Assembly: GCF_910594005.1 (NCBI RefSeq)
Contig: NC_057825.1
Coordinates: 52,483,037-52,547,036 of the forward strand
Length of the DNA: 64,000 bases
Direction: 5' to 3'
From: Cervus elaphus
Taxonomy: Eukaryota > Chordata > Mammalia > Artiodactyla > Cervidae
The notes beneath the pieces are model-generated. The model saw nothing but the letters and a program-made list of their open reading frames with translations. It did no database searches and was not told the origin of the DNA. Shown here in pieces: positions 45,966-56,814 of this stretch. Made by a program: the position numbers and the translations under genes. Numbering within the stretch: position 1 is the stretch's first letter; each line of letters opens with the position of its first letter.

Positions 45966-47106
45966 TATTAATGGCACATAATTCAATAGTTAATAAATTG
46001 CTTTTTAAAGTAGTCATCACATAATACTGACCTGACAGTAAGATTGTTCGACAGAATAAAATAGTCTAAAAAAAAAAAAAAATCTGTATTAAGATTAAAA
46101 GAATTCAAGAGAAAGGGAAGTAGAAGAGTGGCTATATTTCCATGCATTTAGAAAGACACATTTTTCAATCAAATAGTAAGTTTTTTGTCAAAAAATGAGA
46201 TAGACAAGTAGATAGATTTGAAGTTTTGTTTTTTTTTTTCACTAGAAAAAGAGGACAGGAGGAAATTTTGGAGGCAAAAATATAAAAGTAAATCTACCTT
46301 TAAGAATCACTTTAAAAAAATCACTTAAAAGTGCTTTTTTTCTTCATTGAAAAAATAACATTATCTTATTCTTCTAAAGTAAGAGCTATGAATTTTCATA
46401 TACTGTTCATTTGGAAGTGAAGATAAGAGAAATGCATTATTGTTATTATTTAATATATGATTGCACACATGTATATTATATATGAAGATTAAATCCTTTA
46501 CTTTTAAAACATTTCATCCTACATTTTAAACAGAAACTTAAGAAGCAATTAATAGTGATATCATTTACTCCCTAACTTTGAAGTGGAAAATGAGAATATG
46601 GTTTGAGGCTCTGTGCTACATAACAACCATTTTTAATGCTCCAGTTTGAACTATAGATCCTTAAGTAAGCAGAATAAATGTGCTATTTGGGGCCTCCAGC
46701 CCACTTCTAGGAAGATGATGGGCTAATTACTTCACTGAAAATGTCAGAGAATTTTCTCAGCAGATGTCAGTAACAACACAGTGCAACTACAAATATAAAC
46801 GTGTCATTCTTCTAGCTATTAGTTCAGTCCTGAAAGTAAGTCCTACTTCCTTTCCCAAAAGTCCCTTGAGATCTAGGGCTTGAGACATAAAAATTAGACC
46901 ATATATCTATTAAATGGGTAGATTATTATATAATCTAGTCAATGAAAGTGAGCCTATTAACCCCACTAAACATTACACTCTTGTCAGCAATGAAAGATAG
47001 TGATATTAAAGTTGTTGATTGTGGCAACTAAATGCCCCTTCTAGAATAACTCATATCAGATTCTAATAAAATTTGATATATGCTCTCATGGGAACATTGG
47101 AAGACT
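45966..47106. other. Unique AT-rich interval
   Basis: About 1.1 kb with no gene. An A-run at about 46068-46081 and a T-run at about 46229-46240. Confidence 0.5.
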
Positions 47107-48477
47107 TTGTTGTTATTTAGTCACTAAGTTGTGTCCGACTCTGTGACCCCATGGACTGCAGCACACCAGGCTGCACTATCCTTCATTATTTCCCAGAGCT
47201 TGCTCAAACTCATATCCATTGAGTTGTTGATGCCATACAACCATCTCATCCTCTGTTACCCCATTCTCCTCCTTCCTTCAATCTTTCCCAGCATCAGGAG
47301 TCAGTTCTTCACATCAGCTGGCCAAAGTATTGGAGATTCAGCATCAGTCCTTCCACTGAATATTCAGGGTTGATTTCCTTCAGGACTGATTTGATCTCTG
47401 TGCAGTCCAAAGAACTCTCAAGAGTCCTATCCAGCACCAGAGTTCAAAAGCATCAATTCTTTGGCACTCAGCTTTCTTTACGGTCTAACTCTCACGTCAG
47501 TACATGACTGGAAAAAACATAGTGTTGACTATATGGACATTTGTTGGCAAAAATATGTTTCGGTTTTTAAATTTGCTGTCTACATTTGTCATAGTTTTTC
47601 TTCCAAGTAGCAAGTGTCTTAATTCCATGACTGCAGTCACTGTCCACAGTGACTTTGGAACCCAAGAAAATAAATCTGTCAGTTTCCACTTTTTCTCCCA
47701 TCTAGTTGTCATGAAGCAATGGGACTGGATGTCATGATCTTAGTTTTTAGAATGTTGAGATTTAAGCTAGATTTTTGACTCTCACCCTCAAAAAGCTCTT
47801 CAGTTCCTCTTTACTTTCTGCCACTAGAGTGGTATCATCTGCATATCTAAGTTGGTTGGTATTTCTCCCAGCAAACTTGATTACAGCTTTGTGGTTCATC
47901 CAGCCTTGCATTTCACCTGATGTATTCTGAACAAAAGTTAAATAAGCAGGGTGACCATATACAGCCTTGTCATGCTCTTTTTCCAGTTTTGAACCAATTA
48001 GTTGTTCTATGTCTGGTTCTAACTGTTGCTTCCAGACTTGCATATAGGTTTCTCAGGAGGCAGGTAAGGTGGTCTGGTATTCCCATCCCTTTGAGAATTT
48101 TCAGCAGCTTGTGATCCACACAGGCAAAGGTTTTAGCATAAGCAATGAAGCATAAGTGGATGTTTTTCTTTGAACTCCCTTGCTTTATTTTTGATCCATG
48201 CAATGGATGTTTGCAGTCTAATCTTTGATTCTTGTGCCTTATATAAGTACAGCTTGAACATCTAGAAGTTCTCAAGTTTACATACTGCTGAAACCTAGCT
48301 TGAAGAATTTTTAGCAACCAGGTGGCTTTTTTTTTTTTAATACCTCTGCTGGAATTCCATAAACTCCACTAGCTTTGTTGCTCGTAATACTTTCCAAGGT
48401 CCTCCTGACTTCACACTCCAGGATATCTGGTTCTAGGTGAGTTACCACACCATCATGGTTATCTGGATGATTAAGAC

Positions 48478-49371
48478 TGCCAATTCCACCCATCTAGGTT
48501 ATCCCAGAGCTCCAGGCTGGGCTCCCTATGTTAGACAGCAGCTTCTCTCTAGTTACCTATTTTACACAGGACAGCATATATACGTCAATGTTACTTTCTC
48601 AATTTGTCACACCCTCTTCTTATCCCCTTGAGTCCACCAGACCATTCTCTACATTTGTGTCTCCCAAGGTAATATTTAAATGAAGAGAAAAGTAAAATGT
48701 GTTTGTACATGAAATGATTTGGAAGTTGTACCAACCAAAGATCACTCAGAATTAACTGAATAGTTACTACGACTATGTGTAAAATGTTTCCAAGGAATAG
48801 GATGACATAGGAAATTAAAGTGATGAAAAAAATGGTGAAAGTGGAGCCTTTCAGGGCTCCAAAAATTTATTGTGGCCAGTGACTGCAGCCATGAAATCAG
48901 AATATGATTGCTTCTTGGCAGGAAAGTGATGACGGTGTCCTTACTATGTGCCAAACATTTTCTACATATTTTATAATACTTTCACTCACTTGAAGTAGGT
49001 AGCATTTATATTAGTTCCTTACTTTACAGGTAAGAAAATCAAGGCATATGGAGGTAAATAATTTGCTCAAAATACAAAGATTTATAACCAGAAAATCTGG
49101 CTGTAAAGTTGATGATTTTAATCACTATCTTTGTTTTTTTTTTCTCTCCATCTCTTTCTCTGTCACTGTCTTAGGGACAAACAGCTAGTCGAGATGTAAA
49201 AAATGTTGGACGCTTTTAATGATTGAAAATGCATATTTACATACATAATTGAATTTTTCTTTTTATATAACAATGTTCAGGAACTGATTACTGCTTTATG
49301 TAGGGTGGATGGCTTCTATGATTCAGGAATTGGTGTACTGTTTGGTATTATGTATGGTTCCCTAGTGGGTT
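48478..49371. mobile_element. Patchwork insertion flanked by ATTAAGAC
   Basis: 894 bp inside BovB, bounded by 8 bp copies ATTAAGAC (48470-48477 and 49372-49379). First half (48484-48823) is homologous to 57142-57487, and second half (48834-49371) to 44566-45070. The right end stops inside the first bases of a SINE head. It is not a known element, and its two parts come from places 12 kb apart in the reverse of their genomic order. Confidence 0.75.
48853..49371. repeat. Segmental copy 2 (paired with 44566-45070)
   Basis: Contains in order a BovB scrap ending 'aaagtgatgac', an antisense MIR, 'ctgtcactgtcttagggac', 'acatacataattgaattttt' and 'caatgttcaggaactgatta', all as at 44.6-45.1 kb with scattered differences and an extra T-rich insert near 49132. 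Confidence 0.85.
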
Positions 49372-49568
49372 ATTAAGACCTTTCTTGTATAATTCTTTTG
49401 TGTGTTCTTGCCACCTCTTAATCTTTTCTGCCTCTGTTTGGTTGTTATAGCTTCTGTCCAATGTTGTGCCCTTCTTTGCATAAAATGTTCCCTTTATATC
49501 TCCGATTTTCTTGAAGATATCCCTAGTCTTTCCCATTCTGTTTTCTTCTATTTCTTTGTATTGTTCAC

Positions 49569-50141
49569 TTAAGAATGCTTTCTTCCATATATATGCATTA
49601 GTATACTGCATTGGTGTTTTTCTTTCTGGCTTACTTCACTCTGTAGAATGGGCTCCAGTTTCATCCACCTCATTAGAACTGATTCAAATGTATTCTTTTT
49701 AATGGCTGAGTAATATTCCTTTGTGCATATGTACCACAGCTTCCTTATCCATTTGTTTGCAGATGGGCATCTAGGTTGCTTCCATGTCCTGGCTATTATA
49801 AACAGTGTAGCAATGAAAACTGGGGTACACATGTCTCTTTCAGATCTGGTTTCCTCGGTGTGTATGCCCAGGAATGGGATTGCTGGGTCATATGGCAGTT
49901 CTATTTCTAGTTTTTTAAGGAATCTCCACACTGTTCTGCATAGTGGCTGTACTACTTTGCATTCCCACCAACAGTGTAAGAGGGTTCCCTTTTCTCCACA
50001 CCCTCTCCAGCATTTATTGCTTGTAGACTTTTGGATAGCAGTCATTCTGATTGGCGTGAAATGGTACCTCATTGTGGTTTTGATTTGCATTTCTCTAATA
50101 ATGAGTGATGTTGAGCACCTTTTCATGTGTTTGTTAGCCAT
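49569..50141 (-). pseudogene. L1 ORF2 C-terminal relic with zinc knuckle
   Basis: A 190-codon minus frame for the L1 ORF2 C-terminus. The cysteine-rich motif is intact as C-x3-C-x7-H-x4-C (CWRGCGEKGTLLHCWWEC), followed by VVQPLCRTVWRFLKKLEIELPYDPAIPFLGI and the final SILMHIYGR before the frame runs into BovB. Lack of endonuclease and RT catalytic parts makes it a dead 3' piece, although it is free of stops. It belongs to the inverted part of the L1 at 49585-50659. Confidence 0.93.
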
Positions 50142-50659
50142 CTGTATGTCTTCTTTGGAGAAATGTCTGTTTAGTTCTTTGGCCCATTTTTTGATTGGGT
50201 CATTTATTTTTCTGGAATTGAGCTGCAGGTGTTGCTTGTATATTTTTGAGATTAATTTAGTCAGTATACTAACACATATATACGGAATTTAGAAAGATGG
50301 TAAAGATAACCCTATATGCAAGACAGAAAAATAGACACAGATGTATAGAACACACTTTTGGACTCTGGGAGAAGGCAAGGGAGGAATGATCTGAGAGAAT
50401 AGCATTGAAACATGTATATTATCAATTGTGAAACAGATCACCAGTGCAGGTTTGATGCAAGAGACAAGTGCTCAGGGCTGGTGCACTAGGATGACCCAGA
50501 GGGATGGGATGGGGAGGGAAGTAGGAGGGCAGTTCAGGATGGGAAACACATGTAAATCCATGGCTGATTCATATCAATGTATGGCAAAAACCCCTACAAT
50601 ATTGTAAAGTAATTAGCCTCCAACTAATATAAATAAATGAAAAAAAAAAAAGAGAAGAA
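49585..50659. mobile_element. L1-BT with 5' inversion and 14 bp target duplication
   Basis: Flanked by AAGAATGCTTTCTT at 49571-49584 and 50660-50673. 49585-50258 is L1 ORF2 in antisense. From about 50262 the 3' end runs in sense ('agtatactaacacatat' through 3'UTR to the A-tail at 50639-50659). The bases around 'cagtatactaa' to 'catatata' occur in both parts, so the two cDNAs overlapped by about 24 bp in L1 coordinates. Textbook twin priming into BovB. Confidence 0.93.
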
Positions 50660-51245
50660 AAGAATGCTTTCTTGTCTCTCCTTGCTCTTCCCTGTACCTC
50701 TGCATTCAGTTTGGTATATCTTTCCCTTTCTCCTTTGTCTTTCCCTTCTATTCTTTCCTTAGCTATTTTTAAGTCCTGCTCAGGCAGCTGCTTTGCCTTC
50801 TTGTATGTCTTTTTCTTGGGGATGATTTTGGTCCCCACTTCCTGTACAATGTTCTGAACCTCTGTTGATAGTTCTTCAGGCACTCTATCTACCAGATCTA
50901 ATTCTTTGAATCTATTTCTCACCTCCAATGTATAATAATAAGGAATTTTATTTAGATCATACCTGATTGGCCTAGTGGTTTTCCTAGTTTCTTCAATTTA
51001 AGCTTGAATTTTGCAATAAGGAGCTCATGATCTGAGCCACTGTCAGCTCCAGGTATTTTTTGTTTGTTTGTTTTTGTTTCAGACTGTATAAAGCTTCTCC
51101 ATCTTTAGTTGCATAGACTATAACAAATCTATTTTGGGTATTGACAATCTGGTGATGTCCTTGTGTAGAGTCATCTCTTTTGTTGTTGGAAGAGGGTGTT
51201 TGGTGTGACCAGTGTGCTCTCTTGGCAAAACTCTGTTAACCAGTT

Positions 51246-51751
51246 TGTTAACCCTTCTGGAAGTCTGTTTCCCAGATTTATATAAACTCCTCTAAGATTG
51301 TTTTTTTCCCCCAGACCCAAGAAAATCTTGAACTCAAAAACGGAATTGCTTATCTAACCTCAGTGCTTGAAAATCTTTCATGTAATTTATTTCAGGTTAA
51401 GAAATGACACTTAATATTTCTTTTTTCCATGAGTTATATGCATATAGTAATTTCTTTTCATGTATGTGAGTTGATTGTGTTTGCATTGGAGAAAAGCTTG
51501 AGGTCATTGAATTGTTTTATTTTAGAATTAAACATTTTAATGCTGAATGTAACCATATTTAAGAATGAATACTGAATATTTTTATTAAGGAAAATTTGGT
51601 TTACTCACATTGACTAATAATCAGTAATATTTTAGGAAGAATTTTTTTCTGTACCCTTCCACGTGTCCTACCTTTCTATCTCGAGTTGATTCCTACTGAA
51701 ATTACCCCTTGTTTCTTTTCATTTCTTTTTTTTTCTTTCTTTTATTTTTTT
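51246..51751. other. Unique interval
   Basis: No gene or recognisable repeat. Confidence 0.5.
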
Positions 51752-51996
51752 AGCATGCGTTTATTTGGCCGCATCAAGTTTTAGTTGTGGCACGTAGGAT
51801 TTTCATTGTGTTATGTGGCATGTGAACTCCCTAATTGTGGCCCATAGGTTCCAAGGTGCACAGGCTTAGGAGTCGCAGTGCACAGACTTAGCTGCTCCTA
51901 GGCATGTAGGATCTTAGTTCTTCGGTCAGGGATTGAACACACGCCCCCTGCATTGCAAGATGAATTCCCAATCACTGAACCACCAAGGAAGTTCCT
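51752..51996 (-). mobile_element. CHR-type (tRNA-Glu) SINE
   Basis: Antisense order 'gttttagttgtggcacgta', 'aattgtggcccataggttcc', 'ggcatgtaggatcttagttc' and 'actgaaccaccaaggaagt'. Diverged and related to the copy at 1816-2146, but a different subtype. Confidence 0.8.
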
Positions 51997-52242
51997 GTCC
52001 TTGTTTCTTTTTATGCTGATGTAAGAATTTAAAATTACATAGTGACAGCTAGATAAAATAAATTAGTTAAAAGACATGTGAGCTAGTGAGATTGTTCTTT
52101 CAAACCATCAAATGGAGATCATGTAAAATCCTCTCTGATTACCGTAAAAAGCATTGTTTATACTCAAGTTTTACTTAAGCTATATTTTATTTACCTCTAT
52201 TTCTAGTTGTTTTAAATCCAATCTTATTCATATTATTTTGCA

Positions 52243-52492
52243 CAGTAATATGGCAATGAGCACATATAAAAGTGCTAAATATATTTTTGTTGAATTGAAT
52301 TAAAAAATCTCATAAAGTGAAACAGAGAACTAATCCAAGAGGCAAAAAACTGACTTCTATTTCTGGCTTTGCCTATAATTGTATACTGTTTAATTTTGTT
52401 TAATTTATTGTTATTATAACTCTTTTTATAACAAGCCAGAGTTGTTATTATAACTCTGGCTTTGCATTTTAAAAATTCTGATGAATATGGGG
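52243..52492. repeat. Local duplication, copy 1
   Basis: 'aatgagcacatataaaagtg' to 'aaaattctgatgaatat' recurs at 52862-53064. This copy has an extra stretch of about 33 bp containing the hairpin AGCCAGAGTT / AACTCTGGCT (52434-52443 and 52452-52461, 8 nt loop). The 'tttttgttgaattgaatt' block resembles an L2/MIR-class tail. Confidence 0.82.
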
Positions 52493-52496
52493 TACC

Positions 52497-52597
52497 ATGC
52501 TCTTCTCCAGGAGATTTTCCCAACCCAGGGATTGAACTCGGGTTTCCCACGTTACAGGCAGGGTCTTTACCATTTGAGCCATCAGGGAAACTCAAGT
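52497..52597 (-). mobile_element. Bov-tA SINE head fragment
   Basis: Antisense tRNA-like head region 'gggattgaactcgggtttcc' to 'tgagccatcagggaaact'. The BOV-A body is missing. It follows copy 1 of the local duplication. Confidence 0.88.
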
Positions 52598-52649
52598 TTT
52601 GTAGAGGATGGTGGACAATCTTACTCCTTTTTCACCATATAAGTGCATA

Positions 52650-52856
52650 CAAGGGTTAGTTCCTCAGTAATGTCTGATTCTGTGTAATCCCATGGACTAT
52701 AACCCACCAGTCTCCCCTGTCCATGGAATTCTTCAGGCAAGAATGCTAGAGTGGGTAGCCATTGTCGTCTCCAGGGGATCTTCCTGACCCAGGGATAGAA
52801 CCAGCATATGCTGCATTGCAAGTGAACTTTTTACCAGCTGAGCAACCAGGGAACCC
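52650..52856 (-). mobile_element. BOV-A2 SINE
   Basis: Antisense full SINE from 'agttcctcagtaatgtctg' to 'agctgagcaaccagggaac'. It directly precedes copy 2. Confidence 0.92.
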
Positions 52857-53066
52857 AATATGATAATGAGCACATAAAATTGTTAAATATATTTTTGTTG
52901 AATTGAGAATTTAGTAAAGTGGAACAGAGAATTAATCCAATAAGCAAAGAACTGACTTCTATTTCTGGCTCTGCCTCTAATAGTATATTGTTTACATTTG
53001 TTTAATTTATTGTTATTATAACTCTTTTTAACTGGTTTTGCCTTTTAAAAATTCTGATGAATATAT
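52857..53066. repeat. Local duplication, copy 2
   Basis: Homologous to 52243-52492 at about 88-90% by eye, without the hairpin-bearing insert. Offset between copies is about 610 bp, with two SINEs between them. Confidence 0.82.
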
Positions 53067-53826
53067 GCTGGGTCTCTACTTTGAGGATGTATGTTGGCTA
53101 CTATTTTATTAAATAATGCCTCTATTTTATATTTTCTGATAAAAATTAGCAGAACTCTTCAGGGACAAATTTTGAGACTCGTAATCTGTTCTTTATGTCA
53201 TTTAATATTTTTTTTATTTGATAATCGTCATTGAATTGGGAGTTGCATTCTCAGATAAGTTTTAGTCACCATCTTCCAGCCGCTATCTTGTTTTTGTTTC
53301 ATATGTGTTCTGTCCTGAATGGTTGAAATAGTTATTTTCATAATTATCTTTTGCTTGTTTGTTGCCACAGTTTCTTATTAACTCTTCACCTAAGTGTATT
53401 ATTCATGATTCGTTATTAGTGATTTCCAAACTTACCAAAATGAACATGTTTCACAGAAAATAATTTTTCTGAGCTACCTTTTAACTGCATTTCCCTATTG
53501 TGTGTGTATGTATGTGTTTAATATTTGCTAATTTAATTGCTTTTTCATGGTACTGTTATTCTTCATTATGTTTGTTTTTTATTTTGCCTACATTTTGAAA
53601 CCTTAGATTCCTGTTACATTCTTGGCTGCTTCTGGTTTTGCAGCAAGATCTTCAGAAGCTGGAATGCTGCAACATTTTAATGCGGTGACAGTCTTGCCAC
53701 TATTTTGTGAAGTCCTATTGCTATTCTCAGGCACAGTGCTTGTTTGTGTATTTCCATTCACCCTGTCAGCCTCTGAGTTACTGTACTTTCTCTAGTCCAA
53801 GATCTCATACTTGCTGCATCTTCTTG
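53067..53826. other. Unique interval
   Basis: No gene or recognisable repeat. Confidence 0.5.
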
Positions 53827-54038
53827 AAAGTGAAAGTGAAGTCTCTCAGTCATGTCCGACTCTTTGCGACCCCGTGGACTGTAGCCCACCAGGCTCCTCC
53901 GTCCATGGGATTCTCTAGGCAAGAATACTGGAGTGGGTTGCCATTTCCTTCTCCAGAGGGTTTTCCCGACCCAGGGATTGAACCTGGGTCTCCTGCATTG
54001 CAAGCAGACGCTTTAACCTCTGAGCCACCAGGGAAGCA
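53827..54038 (-). mobile_element. Bov-tA2 SINE, little diverged
   Basis: Nearly consensus antisense SINE: 'gaagtctctcagtcatgtcc' to 'aacctctgagccaccaggga'. The flanks 'gcatcttctt' and 'gcatctcctt' are a target duplication with one difference. This is one of the youngest SINEs in the window. Confidence 0.95.
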
Positions 54039-54137
54039 TCTCCTTAGAGACTGCAATTAATCACCTTCTGTGAGGCCCTGCCATGAGGTTGTACTGAGGG
54101 GGTCATCTCACATGATATTTTCTGTAAATTTTTCTTT

Positions 54138-54313
54138 CTTGTGTGTGTGCATGCTCAGTTACTTCAGTTGTGTGTGACTCTTTGTGACCCCATGGAGTGT
54201 AGTCCACCAGGCTCCTTTGTCCATGGGATTCTCCAGACAAGAGTACTAGAGTGGATTGCCATGCCCCTATACAGAGGATTTTCTTGACCCAGGGATTGAA
54301 CCCTCGTCTCTTA
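54138..54313 (-). mobile_element. BOV-A SINE joined to BovB
   Basis: Antisense BOV-A from 'catgctcagttacttcag' to 'ggattgaaccctcgtctctta', truncated before the tRNA-like end. It abuts BovB at 54314 with no intervening base. Confidence 0.9.
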
Positions 54314-54742
54314 TGACATCCAACGATCTCATCTCTGTCATCCCCTTCTCCTCTTGACTTCAATCTTTCCCAGCATCAGGGTCTTTCCCAATGAGTCAGT
54401 TCTTCGTGTCAAGTGGGCAAAGTATTGAAGCTTCAACTTCAGCATCAGTCCTTCCGATGAATATTCAGGATTGATTTCCTTTAGGATGGACTGGTTTGAT
54501 CTCCTTGAAGTCCAAGGGACTCTCAAGAGTCTTTTCCAACACCACAGTTTAAAAGCATCAATTTTCCAGAGTTCAGCCTTTTTTATGGTCCAACTCTCAT
54601 ATCCATACATGACTACTGGAAAAATCATAGTTTTGACTATACAGAGCTTTGTCGGCAAAGTAATGTCTCTGTTTTTTAATGTGCTGTTTAGCTTTGTCAT
54701 ATCTTTCTTTCAAGGAGCAAGTGACTTTTAATTTCAGGGCTA
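54314..54742 (-). mobile_element. BovB LINE lacking its 3' tail
   Basis: Antisense BovB from 'gacatccaacgatctcatc' to 'tgacttttaatttcaggg'. The usual last ~110 bp are replaced by the SINE at 54138-54313. RT relic frame 54338-54700 on the minus strand (GYESWTIKKAELWKIDAFKLWCWKRLLRVPWTSRRSN). Confidence 0.92.
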
Positions 54743-55715
54743 ATGGAAGGAGTGGGTAACAAATAACTGTTAGACCTGAAAAAATAAAGAAAAAAGTCAT
54801 TATATAGGAAGAAATTCAGAATTGAGCAAAATGAAGGAAAAAAATCATACTTGCATAATTAATGTTGCTGCAAGCAAACATCAAACTATACCAAAGAGAA
54901 TGAGCAAAGTACTTACTAACTAGTAGTTATTAGCTAAAATAGTTTAAATATTATGGGGCACTCTTTTTAACTGCTTTAATTTTAACAGCTAAATAATGGC
55001 TGTTAAAGAGAAATTAGTTTGGAAAAATCTACAATTAAGGTTATTTTAGAAGCATACAGAAGAATCTATCCAGACTCAATTAAAAAAAAAATTAGACTCA
55101 AAACAAATTCCCAAAATTTTAATACTGACTCCTGTAGGTGTGATGTAATTGTCTTTAATTTTTTTTTAAGGATCAAGTATATAACAAACTATTATACTAT
55201 GGACATTAGAAATATGCACCTATTGGTGAATGAAAAATATTGCATTTGAGACTTATGGTGAACTTCCAATGTGAATTTCAAATGTGGACAAAGAAATTTC
55301 TCTGTTTTGAACAACAGAATATGGATGAATATGAAACTATCTTACTCAAAGAGAATCTCTTGTAAAGGCACAGTAACACTAAAACTACTTTAGAAAAATG
55401 GAAATCTAAACTATTTAAGAAAACAAGAGTGTAAGAAAGCAGTATTTTAAACTAAAATATAATTTTTGCAATATGTTGTTTAAGATGTTTGTTACAAAAT
55501 TGTTGACTTTAACATTATAAGTATGCATTATCCTTTCGTGTTTCCATGAGTAAAACTATATTTGAGTAGGCTAAAAACTTAAATTGCATTCCTGCTGAAG
55601 AGAAGGATTTTTTTCTTAATTTGTACTGCCATATATTTGTGCTTAATGATTTTCAACCTAAAAATAAATAGCCAACCAAGTTAATATTTATTTATTTATT
55701 TTTCTAGAATAAACT
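54743..55715. other. Unique AT-rich interval
   Basis: No gene. A short (ATTT)n run at about 55690-55704. The 76-codon frame 55019-55249 has no match. Confidence 0.5.
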
Positions 55716-56810
55716 TTATATTTTAAGGCAACTATAGATTTACATGCATCTGTAAGAAATGACATGGAGAGATACCACATACTCTTCACCTAGTTTCCCC
55801 CAGTGGTAGCATCTTGCAAAACATCTTGTTCAATATCACAGTCAGGATATTGACAGTAATACAGTCAAGAGAGCATTCCATCACAAGGACCCTTGTGTCC
55901 TTCCTTACTCACACTCAGTCTTTATCTTCTAAACTATCCCCTTAATCTCTAGCAACCACTAATGTGTCCTCCATTTCTATAATTTTGTCATTTCAATAAT
56001 TTTATATACTGTTGATTATATCTTTGGGTTCTGAATTCATGGATTCAACCAACTGTGGATTGAAATTCTGTGACTGGTTGAATTCATGGACGGAAAACCA
56101 CTGGATGAAGATAATTGACTGTCCTGTGTCATTTTGTATAAAGGATTTGAGTAGCCTTGGATTGTGGTTTATGAGAAAGGTCCTGGAACAACCTTCCCCC
56201 CAAAGATATTGAGGGAAGATCGTACATGGGATCATACAGCAGGTGACATTATAGATTGGCTTTTTTCACTCAGCATAATTCTAGGAAATTTCTCCAGGCA
56301 TGTTGCATGTATCAATTGTCTGTTTCTTTTCATTGTAAAGCAATAATACACAGTATGGATGTACCACAGTTTAATTACTCACCAGTTGAAGGACCTCTAG
56401 GTTATTTTTAGTTTGGGACTACTACAAATCAAGCTGCTATAAATATCTATGTACAGGTTTTTGTGTGACCATAAGTTTCTTTTCTTGGAATAAGTGCCTA
56501 GGAGTACAACTGTTGGGTCATGTAAGTTGCGCATTTTTGTGTTAATTTTTTTTTTACTGCCTAACTGTTTTCCAGAATAGCCATAGCATTTACATTTACC
56601 ACAGAAATGTAAGAGTTATCATGTTTCTCATTACCTTGCCAGCATCTGGCATTGCCACTTTTTAAAGCCATTTTGTTGGTATATAGTGCTATCTCATTGT
56701 GGTTTTAGTTTGCATTTCCCTAATGTCTAATAACATTGGCATCTTTTCATGTGCTTTTTTGCCATCTATATCCTATTCAATGAAAAGTTTATATATTTTC
56801 TCATTTTCTT
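55716..56810 (-). mobile_element. Old L1M relic with MER2 insertion
   Basis: Antisense L1M blocks: 'gtttcccccagtggtagcat', 'ctagcaaccactaatgtg', 'ggatgtaccacagtttaatt', 'gctgctataaatatctatg' and 'tggttttagtttgcatttcc'. These run in order to 56810 and are broken only by the transposon at 56009-56222. Confidence 0.85.
56009..56222 (-). mobile_element. MER2-like DNA transposon at a TA site
   Basis: 214 bp with 'catggattcaaccaactgtgg' style text and 'ggtcctggaacaacc' typical of MER2/Tigger elements. The host L1M reads TA on both sides (56007-56008 and 56223-56224), the expected TA target duplication of this superfamily. No transposase. Confidence 0.78.
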
Positions 56811-56814
56811 TTTT

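Larger units (their letters stand above)
47107..51245 (-). mobile_element. Long BovB, split twice (composite)
   Basis: Antisense BovB in three colinear pieces: 47107-48477 (tail to RT N-terminus), 49372-49584 (between RT and endonuclease) and 50660-51245 (endonuclease end). Interruptions are the patchwork at 48478-49371 and an L1 at 49585-50659. A further ~190 bp of BovB is replaced near 48310-48340 by 'gcaaccaggtggc' plus 12 T. Relic frames include 47762-48043 (LRYADDTTLVAESKEELKS) and 48311-48493. Confidence 0.88.

Noticed and set aside
49723..50292. 189-codon plus-strand open frame with hydrophobic stretches
   Set aside because: It is the antisense of L1 ORF2 fused to the sense ORF2 end (VSILTHIYGI) by the 5' inversion. 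The hydrophobic look comes from reading the complement.
53758..54056. Overlapping open frames in both strands over a SINE
   Set aside because: They recur wherever a little-diverged Bov-tA2 or BOV-A copy occurs and reflect SINE composition, not coding.
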